The translations under genes were made by a program, and so were the position numbers. 32,053 bases of DNA from Acidobacteriota bacterium (GTDB lineage Bacteria; Acidobacteriota; Terriglobia; Bryobacterales; Bryobacteraceae), in contig VFZP01000018.1 in NCBI GenBank assembly GCA_016871115.1, positions 1-32,053 on the forward strand, in the 5' to 3' direction. This document shows, piece by piece, positions 17,393 through 24,003 of the stretch (the first letter of the stretch is position 1; every line of letters starts with the position of its first letter). The notes beneath the pieces are model-generated. The model had not been told where the DNA came from. It searched no databases and saw only the letters and a list, made by a program, of their open reading frames with translations.

Positions 17393-18883
17393 TCAAGCCA
17401 GCAGTGCTTTGACCACACGGGCCGGATCCACGCCCGTCAGCCGCGCGTCGAGGCCCTGGAACTTGTAAGAGAAACGCTCGTGATCGATACCGAGCTGGTG
17501 CAGGAGCGTGGCCTGGAAGTCGCGAATGTGCACCGGGTCTCGCACGATGTTGTAGGAGAACTCGTCGGTCTCGCCGTGCGTGACGCCGCCCTTGAATCCG
17601 CCGCCGGCGGCCCACAGTGAGAAGCAGCGTGGGTGGTGATCGCGGCCGTAGTCCGTGGGCGAGAGCTTGCCTTGCGAGTAGATGGTGCGTCCGAATTCAC
17701 CGCCGAATACGACGATGGTTTCATCCAGAAGCCCGCGCGATTTCAGATCCTGCACAAGGCCGTACACCGCCTGATCGACATCCTTGCATTGCGACGGCAG
17801 CACTTCGGGGAGATTGCGGTGCACGTCCCAGCCGCGCTGATAGAGCTGCACGAAACGCACGCCGCGCTCCACGAGCCGGCGCGCCATCAGGCAGCCGTTG
17901 GCGAACGTGCCACCCTTGCGGGCCTCGTCGCCGTAGAGGCTCCAGGTGCTGGCGGGCTCCTTGGAAAGATCCGTCAAATCGGGTACGGAGCTCTGCATGC
18001 GGAACGCCATCTCATACTGCGCGATGCGGGTGCGCGTTTCGGGGTCGCCTGTTTTGGCGTGTTGGAGTTGGTTGAGTTCGCTCAAGCCGTCGAGCATGCG
18101 GCGGCGCAGTTCGGGCGGCACGCCGTCCGGGTTTTTCAAATACAGCACCGGGTCGCGCCCGGCGCGCAGCGCGACGCCGGAGTAGGCGGCAGAGAGGAAG
18201 CCCGCGCTCCACAAGCGCGCGGAGATGGCCTGCACGTTGGCTTTCGGGTGCGTGTGCGTGGCGTTCAAGACCACGAACGTGGGCAAGTCCCGATTCATCG
18301 ACCCGAGTCCGTAAGAGATCCAGGAGCCGATGCACGGGCGGCCGGCCACCTGCTGGCCGGTTTGAATAAACGTGATGGCCGGTTCATGATTGATGGCCTC
18401 GGTGTGCATGCTGCGGATCAGCGTGATGTCGTCGGCCATCTTCCCGGTGTTGGGCAGGATTTCGGACAGCCACATGCCGCTCTTGCCGTGCTGGTTGAAC
18501 TTGAAGATGCTGGGCGCGATGGGGAAGCGGCTCTGGCCCGACGTCATGGTGGTGAGGCGCTGGCCCTTGCGGATGGACTCGGGGAGATCCTTGTCGTACC
18601 AGTCCTTCATGCCGGGTTTGTAGTCGAACAGGTCGAGCTGCGGCGGCGCGCCGACGAGATGGAGATAGATGACCCGCGTGGCTTTGGGCGGGAAGTGCGG
18701 AAGGCCGGCGAGGCCGTCTTGGGCTTCGGTTTTGGTTGTGGCGGCGGGGGGGGGGGCGCCTTCGAGGAGCGAAGCGAGGGCGGCGGCGCCGATGCCGAGC
18801 GCGCCTTTGGCGAAGAACTGCCGGCGGGTTTCGGCGAGCACGGTTTCGCGAGCGATTTGGTTTAGTGCATCATGCGTGAACAT
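17393..18883 (-). CDS. DUF1501 protein, Tat-type leader (pair 2)
   Basis: 496 aa. A short N-terminal helix precedes a twin-arginine-like leader (TRRQFFAKGALGIGAAALASLL near residues 19-40). The DUF1501 body follows: TRVIYLHLVGAPPQLDLFDYKP, NQHGKSGMWLSEILPNTGK, ITLIRSMHTEAINHEPA, GRPCIGSWISYGLGSMNRDLP, FGGEFGRT, YGRDHHPRCFSLWAAGGGFKGG and LLHQLGIDHERFSYKFQGLD. It is longer than and clearly diverged from the first copy at 2509. Role as for that family: unknown enzyme partner of PSD1 proteins. Just after the leader, codons for Pro-Pro-Pro sit in an unbroken run of 11 C on the coding strand (18746-18756), a slippage-prone tract. The upstream PSD1 gene is separated by a 319-bp repeat block rather than being adjacent. 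Confidence 0.9.
   Translation of the reverse strand: MFTHDALNQIARETVLAETRRQFFAKGALGIGAAALASLLEGAPPPAATTKTEAQDGLAGLPHFPPKATRVIYLHLVGAPPQLDLFDYKPGMKDWYDKDLPESIRKGQRLTTMTSGQSRFPIAPSIFKFNQHGKSGMWLSEILPNTGKMADDITLIRSMHTEAINHEPAITFIQTGQQVAGRPCIGSWISYGLGSMNRDLPTFVVLNATHTHPKANVQAISARLWSAGFLSAAYSGVALRAGRDPVLYLKNPDGVPPELRRRMLDGLSELNQLQHAKTGDPETRTRIAQYEMAFRMQSSVPDLTDLSKEPASTWSLYGDEARKGGTFANGCLMARRLVERGVRFVQLYQRGWDVHRNLPEVLPSQCKDVDQAVYGLVQDLKSRGLLDETIVVFGGEFGRTIYSQGKLSPTDYGRDHHPRCFSLWAAGGGFKGGVTHGETDEFSYNIVRDPVHIRDFQATLLHQLGIDHERFSYKFQGLDARLTGVDPARVVKALLA
18746..18756. repeat. Homopolymer tract, 11 G/C
   Basis: Eleven G on the plus strand, that is eleven C in the coding strand of the second DUF1501 gene, near codons 44-48. 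In frame in this sequence. A gain or loss of one base would truncate the protein right after the leader. Confidence 0.9.
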
Positions 18884-18946
18884 GGTGTTCTCCTAAGCAG
18901 AGCGCGGCTTTGCCGCGACGGAGGGCGGGTTGAAGCCAGTCCCGCC

Positions 18947-18974
18947 TTTTCAGCATTCGTGCACGGGCGGAAGG
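18947..18974 (+). repeat. Small repeat module D, copy 1
   Basis: TTTTCAGC followed by a GT(G/A)CACGG-like stretch and GGAA. The same module occurs at 22496-22525 and 22694-22721. In each case it leads straight into a GGCGG-containing arm of a larger repeat (the B element or an A hairpin), so it looks like a constant leader of a composite element. The 60 bp before it (18884-18946) hold a degenerate hairpin-like GGGCGGG...CCCGCC stretch. Confidence 0.65.
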
Positions 18975-19091
18975 GCGGGACTGAAGCGCCAACGCGCGGG
19001 GCGCGTTTCTTGTCCCAGGAACTCACGGCCGGGCACTTTGCCCGTTCCCTTGGAATCAACAGGTTGGCGGTGAGTTCCTGGAGAGTCCCGC
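18975..19091 (+). repeat. Structured 117-bp element B, copy 1
   Basis: Nearly identical to 22722-22838. Visible pairing: outer stem GCGGGACT (18975-18982) with AGTCCCGC (19084-19091); hairpin AACGCGC-GGG-GCGCGTT (18991-19007); long stem CAGGAACTCAC (19016-19026) with GTGAGTTCCTG (19070-19080); inner hairpin CGGGCA-CTT-TGCCCG (19030-19044). CGCCAAC (18987-18993) can also pair with GTTGGCG (19063-19069), crossing the long stem, which would make a pseudoknot. It lies between the second PSD1 gene and its DUF1501 partner. It could be a structured RNA, a non-autonomous mobile repeat or a palindromic DNA site; the strand of function is unknown. No known RNA family was recognised. Confidence 0.8.
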
Positions 19092-19193
19092 GCGGGCTAA
19101 AGCCCACCCTGCACGGACGCCGAGTGCACGGGTTTCCCGGTTTCCGTGACGGGCCGGCTGGCCCGCGTTCGGCTAAAGCTCGCCCCACAAAGA
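19092..19193 (+). repeat. Hairpin repeat modules A-C-A after element B copy 1
   Basis: Module A (19092-19117) has GGGC-TAAA-GCCC followed by an ACCCTGCACGGA tail. Module C (19117-19169) contains GGGCC-GGCT-GGCCC (19151-19164). A second, weaker A module with CGGCTAAAGCTCG ends the block near 19193. The same A-C-A order occurs at 22526-22627. The block stops 10 bp before the stop of the PSD1 gene. Confidence 0.75.
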
Positions 19194-19202
19194 GTGGTTG
19201 CG

Positions 19203-22200
19203 TCATTTGGTGAGGACCTCGTCGAGGTTCAGGAGTTGGTTGGCGAGCAAGGTAGTGGCGGCGAGTTCGGCAGGGGGCAGGGAAGAGTCGGGATTCGACT
19301 CGCCTTGCGCGATGAGGCGCGTGGCTTCCTGCGGCTTTGAGTCGTAGAAGCGCAGGAAGTCCTGATAGGCTTTGCGGGCGGCGGCGCGTTCGCGATCGTC
19401 CAAACGGCGCGCGATGAGACGTTGCGTCATGTGATCGAGTTGTGAATCCCACGCGGAGGGAGCCGACTTGAGAGCGGCTTCGGCGAGCCGGCGCGCGGCT
19501 TCGACATACTGCACGTCGTTCATCGTCACCAGCGCCTGGAGCGGCGTGTTGGTGCGCTCGCGTCGCACTACGCAGGTTTCGCGCGTGGTGGCGTTGAAGA
19601 TCTCCATGTTCGGCGGCGGCGCGCTGCGCTTGAGGAACGTGTAGAGCGAGCGGCGATAGAGTTTCGAGCCGGCATCCTGGCGATAGAAGCGCGTGTTGGA
19701 GCCGGACATCGCTACGGTTTCCCAAACTCCATCCGGCTGATAAGGCTTCACACTGGGGCCGCCGATGTCGCGCGTGAGCAACCCGCTGGCAGCGAGCGCG
19801 TAGTCTCGCAGCATCTCGGCGTCCATGCGGAAGCGCGGGCCGCGGGAGAGGAGGCGGTTGTCAGCATCCTTAGCGAGCTTGGCCGGGGTGGTTTGCGCGG
19901 ACTGGCGATAGGCGGCGGACGTGACAAGCAGCTTGGTCATCTTGCGTACGTCCCAGCCGGACTCGCGGAATTCCACGGCGAGCCAATCGAGCAGTTCTGG
20001 ATGCGACGGCGGCTCGCCCTGCGCGCCGAAGTCGTCTGCGGTTTTGACGAGGCCGGTACCGAACATTTCCTGCCAGTAGCGGTTCACCGTCACGCGCGCA
20101 AGCAGCGGGTGATTGGAGGAAACCAGCCATTGCGCGAGGCCCAGGCGATTGCGCGGATACTCACTCGTCATCGGCGGCAGCGCCGAAGGCGTGGACGGGG
20201 TGACTTTGTCACGGCGCTGATCGTAGGCGCCGCGATAGAGGATGTGCGCGTGGGCCTCTTCGTCCTTCTCCTGCATCACGTGCGTGATGGCGCCGCGGCG
20301 CTGAATTGCCACCTTCTCTTCGCCGAGCGTGCGCAACTGGCCCCAGAGGTTGATGTAGTCAGAATTCTCGCGCGTCATGTAGTAGCGCTCGAACGCATCC
20401 CGCTCGTCGCCGGTGATGGCTTCAAAGGGGTGGTCCTTCGCTTCGTCGAGCAGCGGCCAATCGGCAACCACCTGCGCCTGCTCGTCATCCAGCACGCGGG
20501 CGAACACGCGCAAATCGGCTATGGCCGCGCCTGCAAAGAAACGGCCGCTGCCGGAGGCAATGCGCAAGGGCGCAAAGTTGCGGATCTCGCCCTCCAGCCG
20601 CGCCGTGGATTCGCCGCGGCCTTCGGGGCGCTGACGCACGCCATTGAGAAACAGTGTCATGCCGGCCGTGTCGCGCTTGCCGTCATAGGTGAAGATGGCG
20701 CTGTACCACTTGCCGGGGCGGAGCCGCTCGGCAATCGGACCGCGCAGCGTGAGGCCGCGCCCGGCGAGGCCGATCAGACGGAACGTGGGGATGCGGCCAT
20801 TGAGTTCAAACGTCCAGCCGCGGCTTCCGCTGCGCGGGTCCATTTGGCTGGCGACGGTAAAGCTGTCCTCTCCCACCGGCATGCGGAAATTCACCGCAAT
20901 GGAGAAGGGGCGGTCCGATTCGATCCAATCGATGTTGGGTAGTTCGAGCGCGGCCTTGGTGCCGAACCCGATGGCCTTGCGTCCGTAAACGGGAGTGGCT
21001 TCCGCGGTGACTCCCGCAGGGAGCTTCAGGTCAAGCGTCTGGCCGCGGAGCGTGGCGCGCGGTTCGCCTTTCGAGGTGAAGTCGAGCGCAAACAACTCGT
21101 CGGCTGGTTCAATCGGCGTCGCGATGAGCTCGCGGTCTTTGCCTTCTAGCCAAAGGGCGAAGTCCGAAGCGGCTTCATGGCGGTTTTCCTTCATGCGCCC
21201 GCGCAACACTGTTTCGTCGCGCGGCAGCGTGTTCCACCGCTCCAAATCCTCTTTCTTCGGCACTACGAGAATCGGCGGCGTATCGGGAATGTTGCCGTCA
21301 AGCGGATTCTGCGTGGTGTTGCGGTAGAAAGCGGCGAGCGAATAAAAGTCGCGCTGCGAAATCGGGTCGAACTTGTGATCGTGGCAGGTGGCGCAGCCGA
21401 CGGTGAGGCCGAGGAACACCGAACCCGTCGTGTCGACGCGGTCCTTGGCATACATCACCGCGATCTCTTCGGGGATCACGCCGCCTTCATTGGTGGTGAC
21501 GTTGCAGCGCTGGAACCCCGAGGCGATCTGCTGGTCCATGGTATGGTTGGGCAGCATGTCGCCGGCGAGTTGCTCGATCACGAAACGGTCAAAGGGCAGG
21601 TTGCGATTGAAGGCGTTGATGACCCAATCGCGGTAGGGCCACATCTCGCGGTAGTTGTCGATGTGCAGGCCGTGGGTGTCGGCGTAGCGGGCGGCGTCCA
21701 GCCAGTAGCGGGCACGATGCTCGCCATGGTGAGGCGAGTCCATGAGGCGGTCGACATACTTTTCGTACGCGTCAGCCGCAGCGTTCTTGACGAACGCTTC
21801 GACTTCTTCCGGCGCCGGCGGAAGGCCCGTCAGATCGAGCGACAGGCGGCGAGCGAGGGTGCGGCGGTCGGCTTCCGGCGCGGGCGCGAGGCCGGTGGCT
21901 TCCAGGCGCGCGAGGATGAACCGGTCAAGCGGGTTGCGCACCCAGGCCGCGGCGCGAACCGCCGGCGGCGCGGTACGCTTGGGCGCGGTAAACGCCCAGT
22001 GCTCTTTCCACGGCGCGCCTTGCTCGATCCAGCGCTTGAGCAGATCTTTCTGCGCGGCGGTGAGTGTCTTCTTGGCATGCGCGGGCGGCATCAGCTTTGC
22101 AGGCTGCGCGGCCGCGACGCGTTGATAGAGGAGACTCTCGAGCGGCTTGCCGGGCACGATCACGGCGCCGGATTTGCGGACTTCGAACGCACCTTCTTTG

Positions 22201-22385
22201 GTGTCGAGGCGCAGGTCCATGAGGCGCGTGCCTTTATCGGGGCCGTGGCAGTGGAAGCAATTGTCGGAGAGAATCGGGCGGACTTGGCGCTGAAAATCGA
22301 TCGCACCGCCGGAGGGGGTTTGCGCTTGGGAGACGGCGCACAGGGCGATGGTGAGGAACAGCAGGGAAGCGGAAGGACGCGACAT
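19203..22385 (-). CDS. PSD1-type protein with LamG-like insert (pair 2)
   Basis: 1060 aa. A signal peptide (MSRPSASLLFLTIALCAVSQAQ) is followed by a PSCyt1 domain with haem motif CFHCH at residues 43-47 and KLMPPAHAKKTL. DUF1549 follows (LTGLPPAPEEVEAFV, HGEHRARYWLDAARYADTHG, FDRFVIEQLAGDMLP, second motif CATCHDHKFDPISQRDFY). A concanavalin/LamG-like insert at roughly residues 480-640 (FSIAVNFRMPVGEDSF, GWTFELNGR, WYSAIFTYDG, LFLNGVRQ) is followed by DUF1553 (HPLLARVTVNRYWQEMFGTG, SHPELLDWLAVEFRESGWDV, TNTPLQALVTMNDVQYVEAAR). The insert suggests glycan binding. It is longer than the first copy because of this insert. Its DUF1501 partner lies downstream after a repeat-filled gap, and a second repeat block lies upstream. 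Confidence 0.9.
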   Translation of the reverse strand: MSRPSASLLFLTIALCAVSQAQTPSGGAIDFQRQVRPILSDNCFHCHGPDKGTRLMDLRLDTKEGAFEVRKSGAVIVPGKPLESLLYQRVAAAQPAKLMPPAHAKKTLTAAQKDLLKRWIEQGAPWKEHWAFTAPKRTAPPAVRAAAWVRNPLDRFILARLEATGLAPAPEADRRTLARRLSLDLTGLPPAPEEVEAFVKNAAADAYEKYVDRLMDSPHHGEHRARYWLDAARYADTHGLHIDNYREMWPYRDWVINAFNRNLPFDRFVIEQLAGDMLPNHTMDQQIASGFQRCNVTTNEGGVIPEEIAVMYAKDRVDTTGSVFLGLTVGCATCHDHKFDPISQRDFYSLAAFYRNTTQNPLDGNIPDTPPILVVPKKEDLERWNTLPRDETVLRGRMKENRHEAASDFALWLEGKDRELIATPIEPADELFALDFTSKGEPRATLRGQTLDLKLPAGVTAEATPVYGRKAIGFGTKAALELPNIDWIESDRPFSIAVNFRMPVGEDSFTVASQMDPRSGSRGWTFELNGRIPTFRLIGLAGRGLTLRGPIAERLRPGKWYSAIFTYDGKRDTAGMTLFLNGVRQRPEGRGESTARLEGEIRNFAPLRIASGSGRFFAGAAIADLRVFARVLDDEQAQVVADWPLLDEAKDHPFEAITGDERDAFERYYMTRENSDYINLWGQLRTLGEEKVAIQRRGAITHVMQEKDEEAHAHILYRGAYDQRRDKVTPSTPSALPPMTSEYPRNRLGLAQWLVSSNHPLLARVTVNRYWQEMFGTGLVKTADDFGAQGEPPSHPELLDWLAVEFRESGWDVRKMTKLLVTSAAYRQSAQTTPAKLAKDADNRLLSRGPRFRMDAEMLRDYALAASGLLTRDIGGPSVKPYQPDGVWETVAMSGSNTRFYRQDAGSKLYRRSLYTFLKRSAPPPNMEIFNATTRETCVVRRERTNTPLQALVTMNDVQYVEAARRLAEAALKSAPSAWDSQLDHMTQRLIARRLDDRERAAARKAYQDFLRFYDSKPQEATRLIAQGESNPDSSLPPAELAATTLLANQLLNLDEVLTK

Positions 22386-22495
22386 TTTGAGAATCCTTGC
22401 CTCGATTGTATCAATGCTGTCGCGCGGCTGCGGCGTGAGGGACGTGGATTTGAAGTCCGCGGTGAGGTCGCTAGAAACAACAGAGGACCTCCCAT

Positions 22496-22627
22496 TTTTT
22501 CAGCGATTGTACACGAGCGGAAGTGGCGGGCTGAAGCCTGCCCTACACGGACGCCGAGTGCACGGGTTTCCAGGTTTCCATGACGGGCCGATGGGCCCGC
22601 GTTCCGCTAAAGCTCGCCCCACACGGA
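22496..22627 (+). repeat. Hairpin repeat modules D-A-C-A
   Basis: Module D (22496-22525), then A (22526-22551) with GCGGGC-TGAA-GCCTGC and CCCTACACGGA, then C with GGGCC-GATG-GGCCC (22585-22598), then A again (22604-22627; CCGCTAAAGCTCG, CCCCACACGGA). The C stem is kept while its loop differs from the copy at 19151. The following 22628-22693 shows nothing recognisable. This block lies upstream of the second PSD1 gene start (22385). Confidence 0.75.
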
Positions 22628-22693
22628 CGCGGAGTGTATGGCATGGAGTTGTTTCTGAACCTCCCGGTGGATGAGGGAGACGGGTCCGTGGTG

Positions 22694-22721
22694 TTTTCAG
22701 CGGGCGTACACGGAGGAACTG
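22694..22721 (+). repeat. Small repeat module D, third copy
   Basis: TTTTCAGCGGGCGTACACGG followed by AGGAACTG, leading directly into element B copy 2, as the module at 18947 leads into copy 1. Confidence 0.6.
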
Positions 22722-22838
22722 GGCGGACTGAAGCGCCAACGCGCGGGGCGCGTTTCTTGTCCCAGGAACTCACGGCCGGGCACTGTGCCCGTTCCCTTGA
22801 AATTAACAGGTTGGCGGTGAGTTCCTGGAGAGTCCGCC
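22722..22838 (+). repeat. Structured 117-bp element B, copy 2
   Basis: Same length and order as copy 1. Outer stem GGCGGACT (22722-22729) with AGTCCGCC (22831-22838) differs from copy 1 at two base pairs, both compensated on the opposite arm. The long stem CAGGAACTCAC (22763-22773) with GTGAGTTCCTG (22817-22827) and hairpin AACGCGC-GGG-GCGCGTT are identical. The inner hairpin CGGGCA-CTG-TGCCCG differs only in its loop, and only two other core positions change. Pairing CGCCAAC/GTTGGCG is also kept. The two copies are in the same orientation, about 3.75 kb apart, with the PSD1 gene between them. Confidence 0.8.
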
Positions 22839-22864
22839 GCAAGCTAAAGCTTGCCCTACACGGA
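22839..22864 (+). repeat. Hairpin module A after element B copy 2
   Basis: CAAGC-TAAA-GCTTG hairpin with tail CCCTACACGGA. Compared with the A module at 19092 (GGGC-TAAA-GCCC), the arms have changed together and the TAAA loop has stayed. It follows element B directly, as in copy 1, and ends 20 bp before the next gene's stop codon. Confidence 0.75.
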
Positions 22865-22883
22865 CTCCTGGGCTTCGATCTCG

Positions 22884-23633
22884 TCAAGCAGCGCGAGGAA
22901 GGCCGTCTGGAGATAGGGATTCGGAAGAATCAGGCGCTGGTGGAGGAGCTTCATGAACGGAGCCCAGCCGGGATGATAGATCACGCTGTGTTGCTGGGGC
23001 GGGGTCGCGACGGACGGCACCCACGGGCGGTTCGGAAGTAAGTGGTTCTGCATGTTCAACTTCGGTGGTGGCGTCGGGGTGTTCGTTTCTGGGATTGGGT
23101 TCGTTTTGCAGATCGCGCAAACGGCGGTCCTGGAGCTCGTGGAGGCGTTTGAGGCAGCGGTCAAACTGGCGCGACAGGCGAGCCTCGTAGCGCATGAGTA
23201 AGGCGAGGACTTTGCTGTTGTCGGCGAGGTCCTCGACGGCGGAGGCGATGATCAGGGGCTCGGTGGCCTGCTCGCCGTAAGTAGACATGATTTCCGGGGT
23301 GACGCGGCCGGCGTGCTTGTCGATGGTGGTGGACTCGAGGGTCCAGACGCGCTGCTGACGCCAGCGGGCAGTGGCCATTTCCTCCACGAGGAGGGCTTCG
23401 GTGGCGGAGCCGGGGTCGTGCTCGGCGATGAGGGCGGCGTGGAGTTCGTCGAAGTCTTCGGCAATTTCGCCGAAGATGCAGATGGTGGCGGTGGTGCGGC
23501 CGGCGGCGGTGTGGCCGTGGCGCGTTGAGTTGGCAGCGGAGCGGGCCTTGCCTTCGGGGGTTTTGGGGCCCTGGGATTTTGCGCCGTTGGCGCGGGAGGA
23601 GGCGCGGCGGCGGTCTAAGGTGGTGTTGGGCAT
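22884..23633 (-). CDS. Conserved hypothetical protein (SQGPKTPEGKARS family)
   Basis: 249 aa, no signal peptide. The N-terminal SRANGAKSQGPKTPEGKARS followed by an NSTRHGHTA-like stretch is a recurring signature of multi-copy hypothetical proteins in Acidobacteria. The middle is helical (FDELHAALIAEHDPGSATEALLVEEMATARWR, then MRYEARLSRQFDRCLKRLHELQDRR), rich in Arg and Glu, possibly nucleic-acid associated; no function is known to me. The last ~60 residues are Pro-rich and unstructured. A neighbouring minus frame (to 22856) reads PYLQTAFLALLDEIEAQESV at its end, so the true C-terminus could be in that frame after a shift. Starts at ATG 23633. Confidence 0.65.
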   Translation of the reverse strand: MPNTTLDRRRASSRANGAKSQGPKTPEGKARSAANSTRHGHTAAGRTTATICIFGEIAEDFDELHAALIAEHDPGSATEALLVEEMATARWRQQRVWTLESTTIDKHAGRVTPEIMSTYGEQATEPLIIASAVEDLADNSKVLALLMRYEARLSRQFDRCLKRLHELQDRRLRDLQNEPNPRNEHPDATTEVEHAEPLTSEPPVGAVRRDPAPATQRDLSSRLGSVHEAPPPAPDSSESLSPDGLPRAA

Positions 23634-24003
23634 GGCGATGGTGTCCTTTTCGTGCGTTGCTTCTTGCGGCGCGGCGGAGCGCGACCTGCGGTGAGTTTGG
23701 CAAAGCGCGCAATGAAGGCGGCACCTTCGAAGGCGGGATGTCGTTGAGACGAGGGGAGTAACGAAATTTTCCGAGCGCGTGAACGCGTTCTGCGGAGGTC
23801 CAGGCTATCGGTTCAAGCCTGGCTGGCCGCAGCGGGAAAAGGGTTGGTAGTCTTGGATAGACGTTCACTACAATTTGAACGTGATGAAAGTTAATCGCCT
23901 CAAGCGGAAGTCTACTTCTTTCGACAGCGGGATCAAGCCTTGGCTTCGACCGGAAGCAGACTTCCTGAGGGGCGGCATCTATGTTCGGAGTGAAATCGGC
24001 GCG
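23634..24003. promoter_or_regulatory. Divergent intergenic region with an extended hairpin
   Basis: 370 bp between divergently oriented genes. At 23790-23832 there is a two-part stem: CTGCGG with CCGCAG, an internal loop, then CCAGGCT with AGCCTGG closing a 9-nt loop. A palindrome GAACGCGTTC lies just before it (23781-23790). The downstream part is lower in GC and probably carries the oxidoreductase promoter. An open frame through 23875-24003 has no protein character and was not taken as coding. Confidence 0.45.

Noticed and set aside
18872-19213. Open frames through the repeat blocks (both at 18872-19213 and 22348-23041)
   Set aside because: They are conceptual translations of the hairpin repeats; the same peptide recurs because the repeat recurs.
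22496-22864. CRISPR array
   Set aside because: Repeats are heterogeneous hairpin modules of different lengths without uniform spacers.
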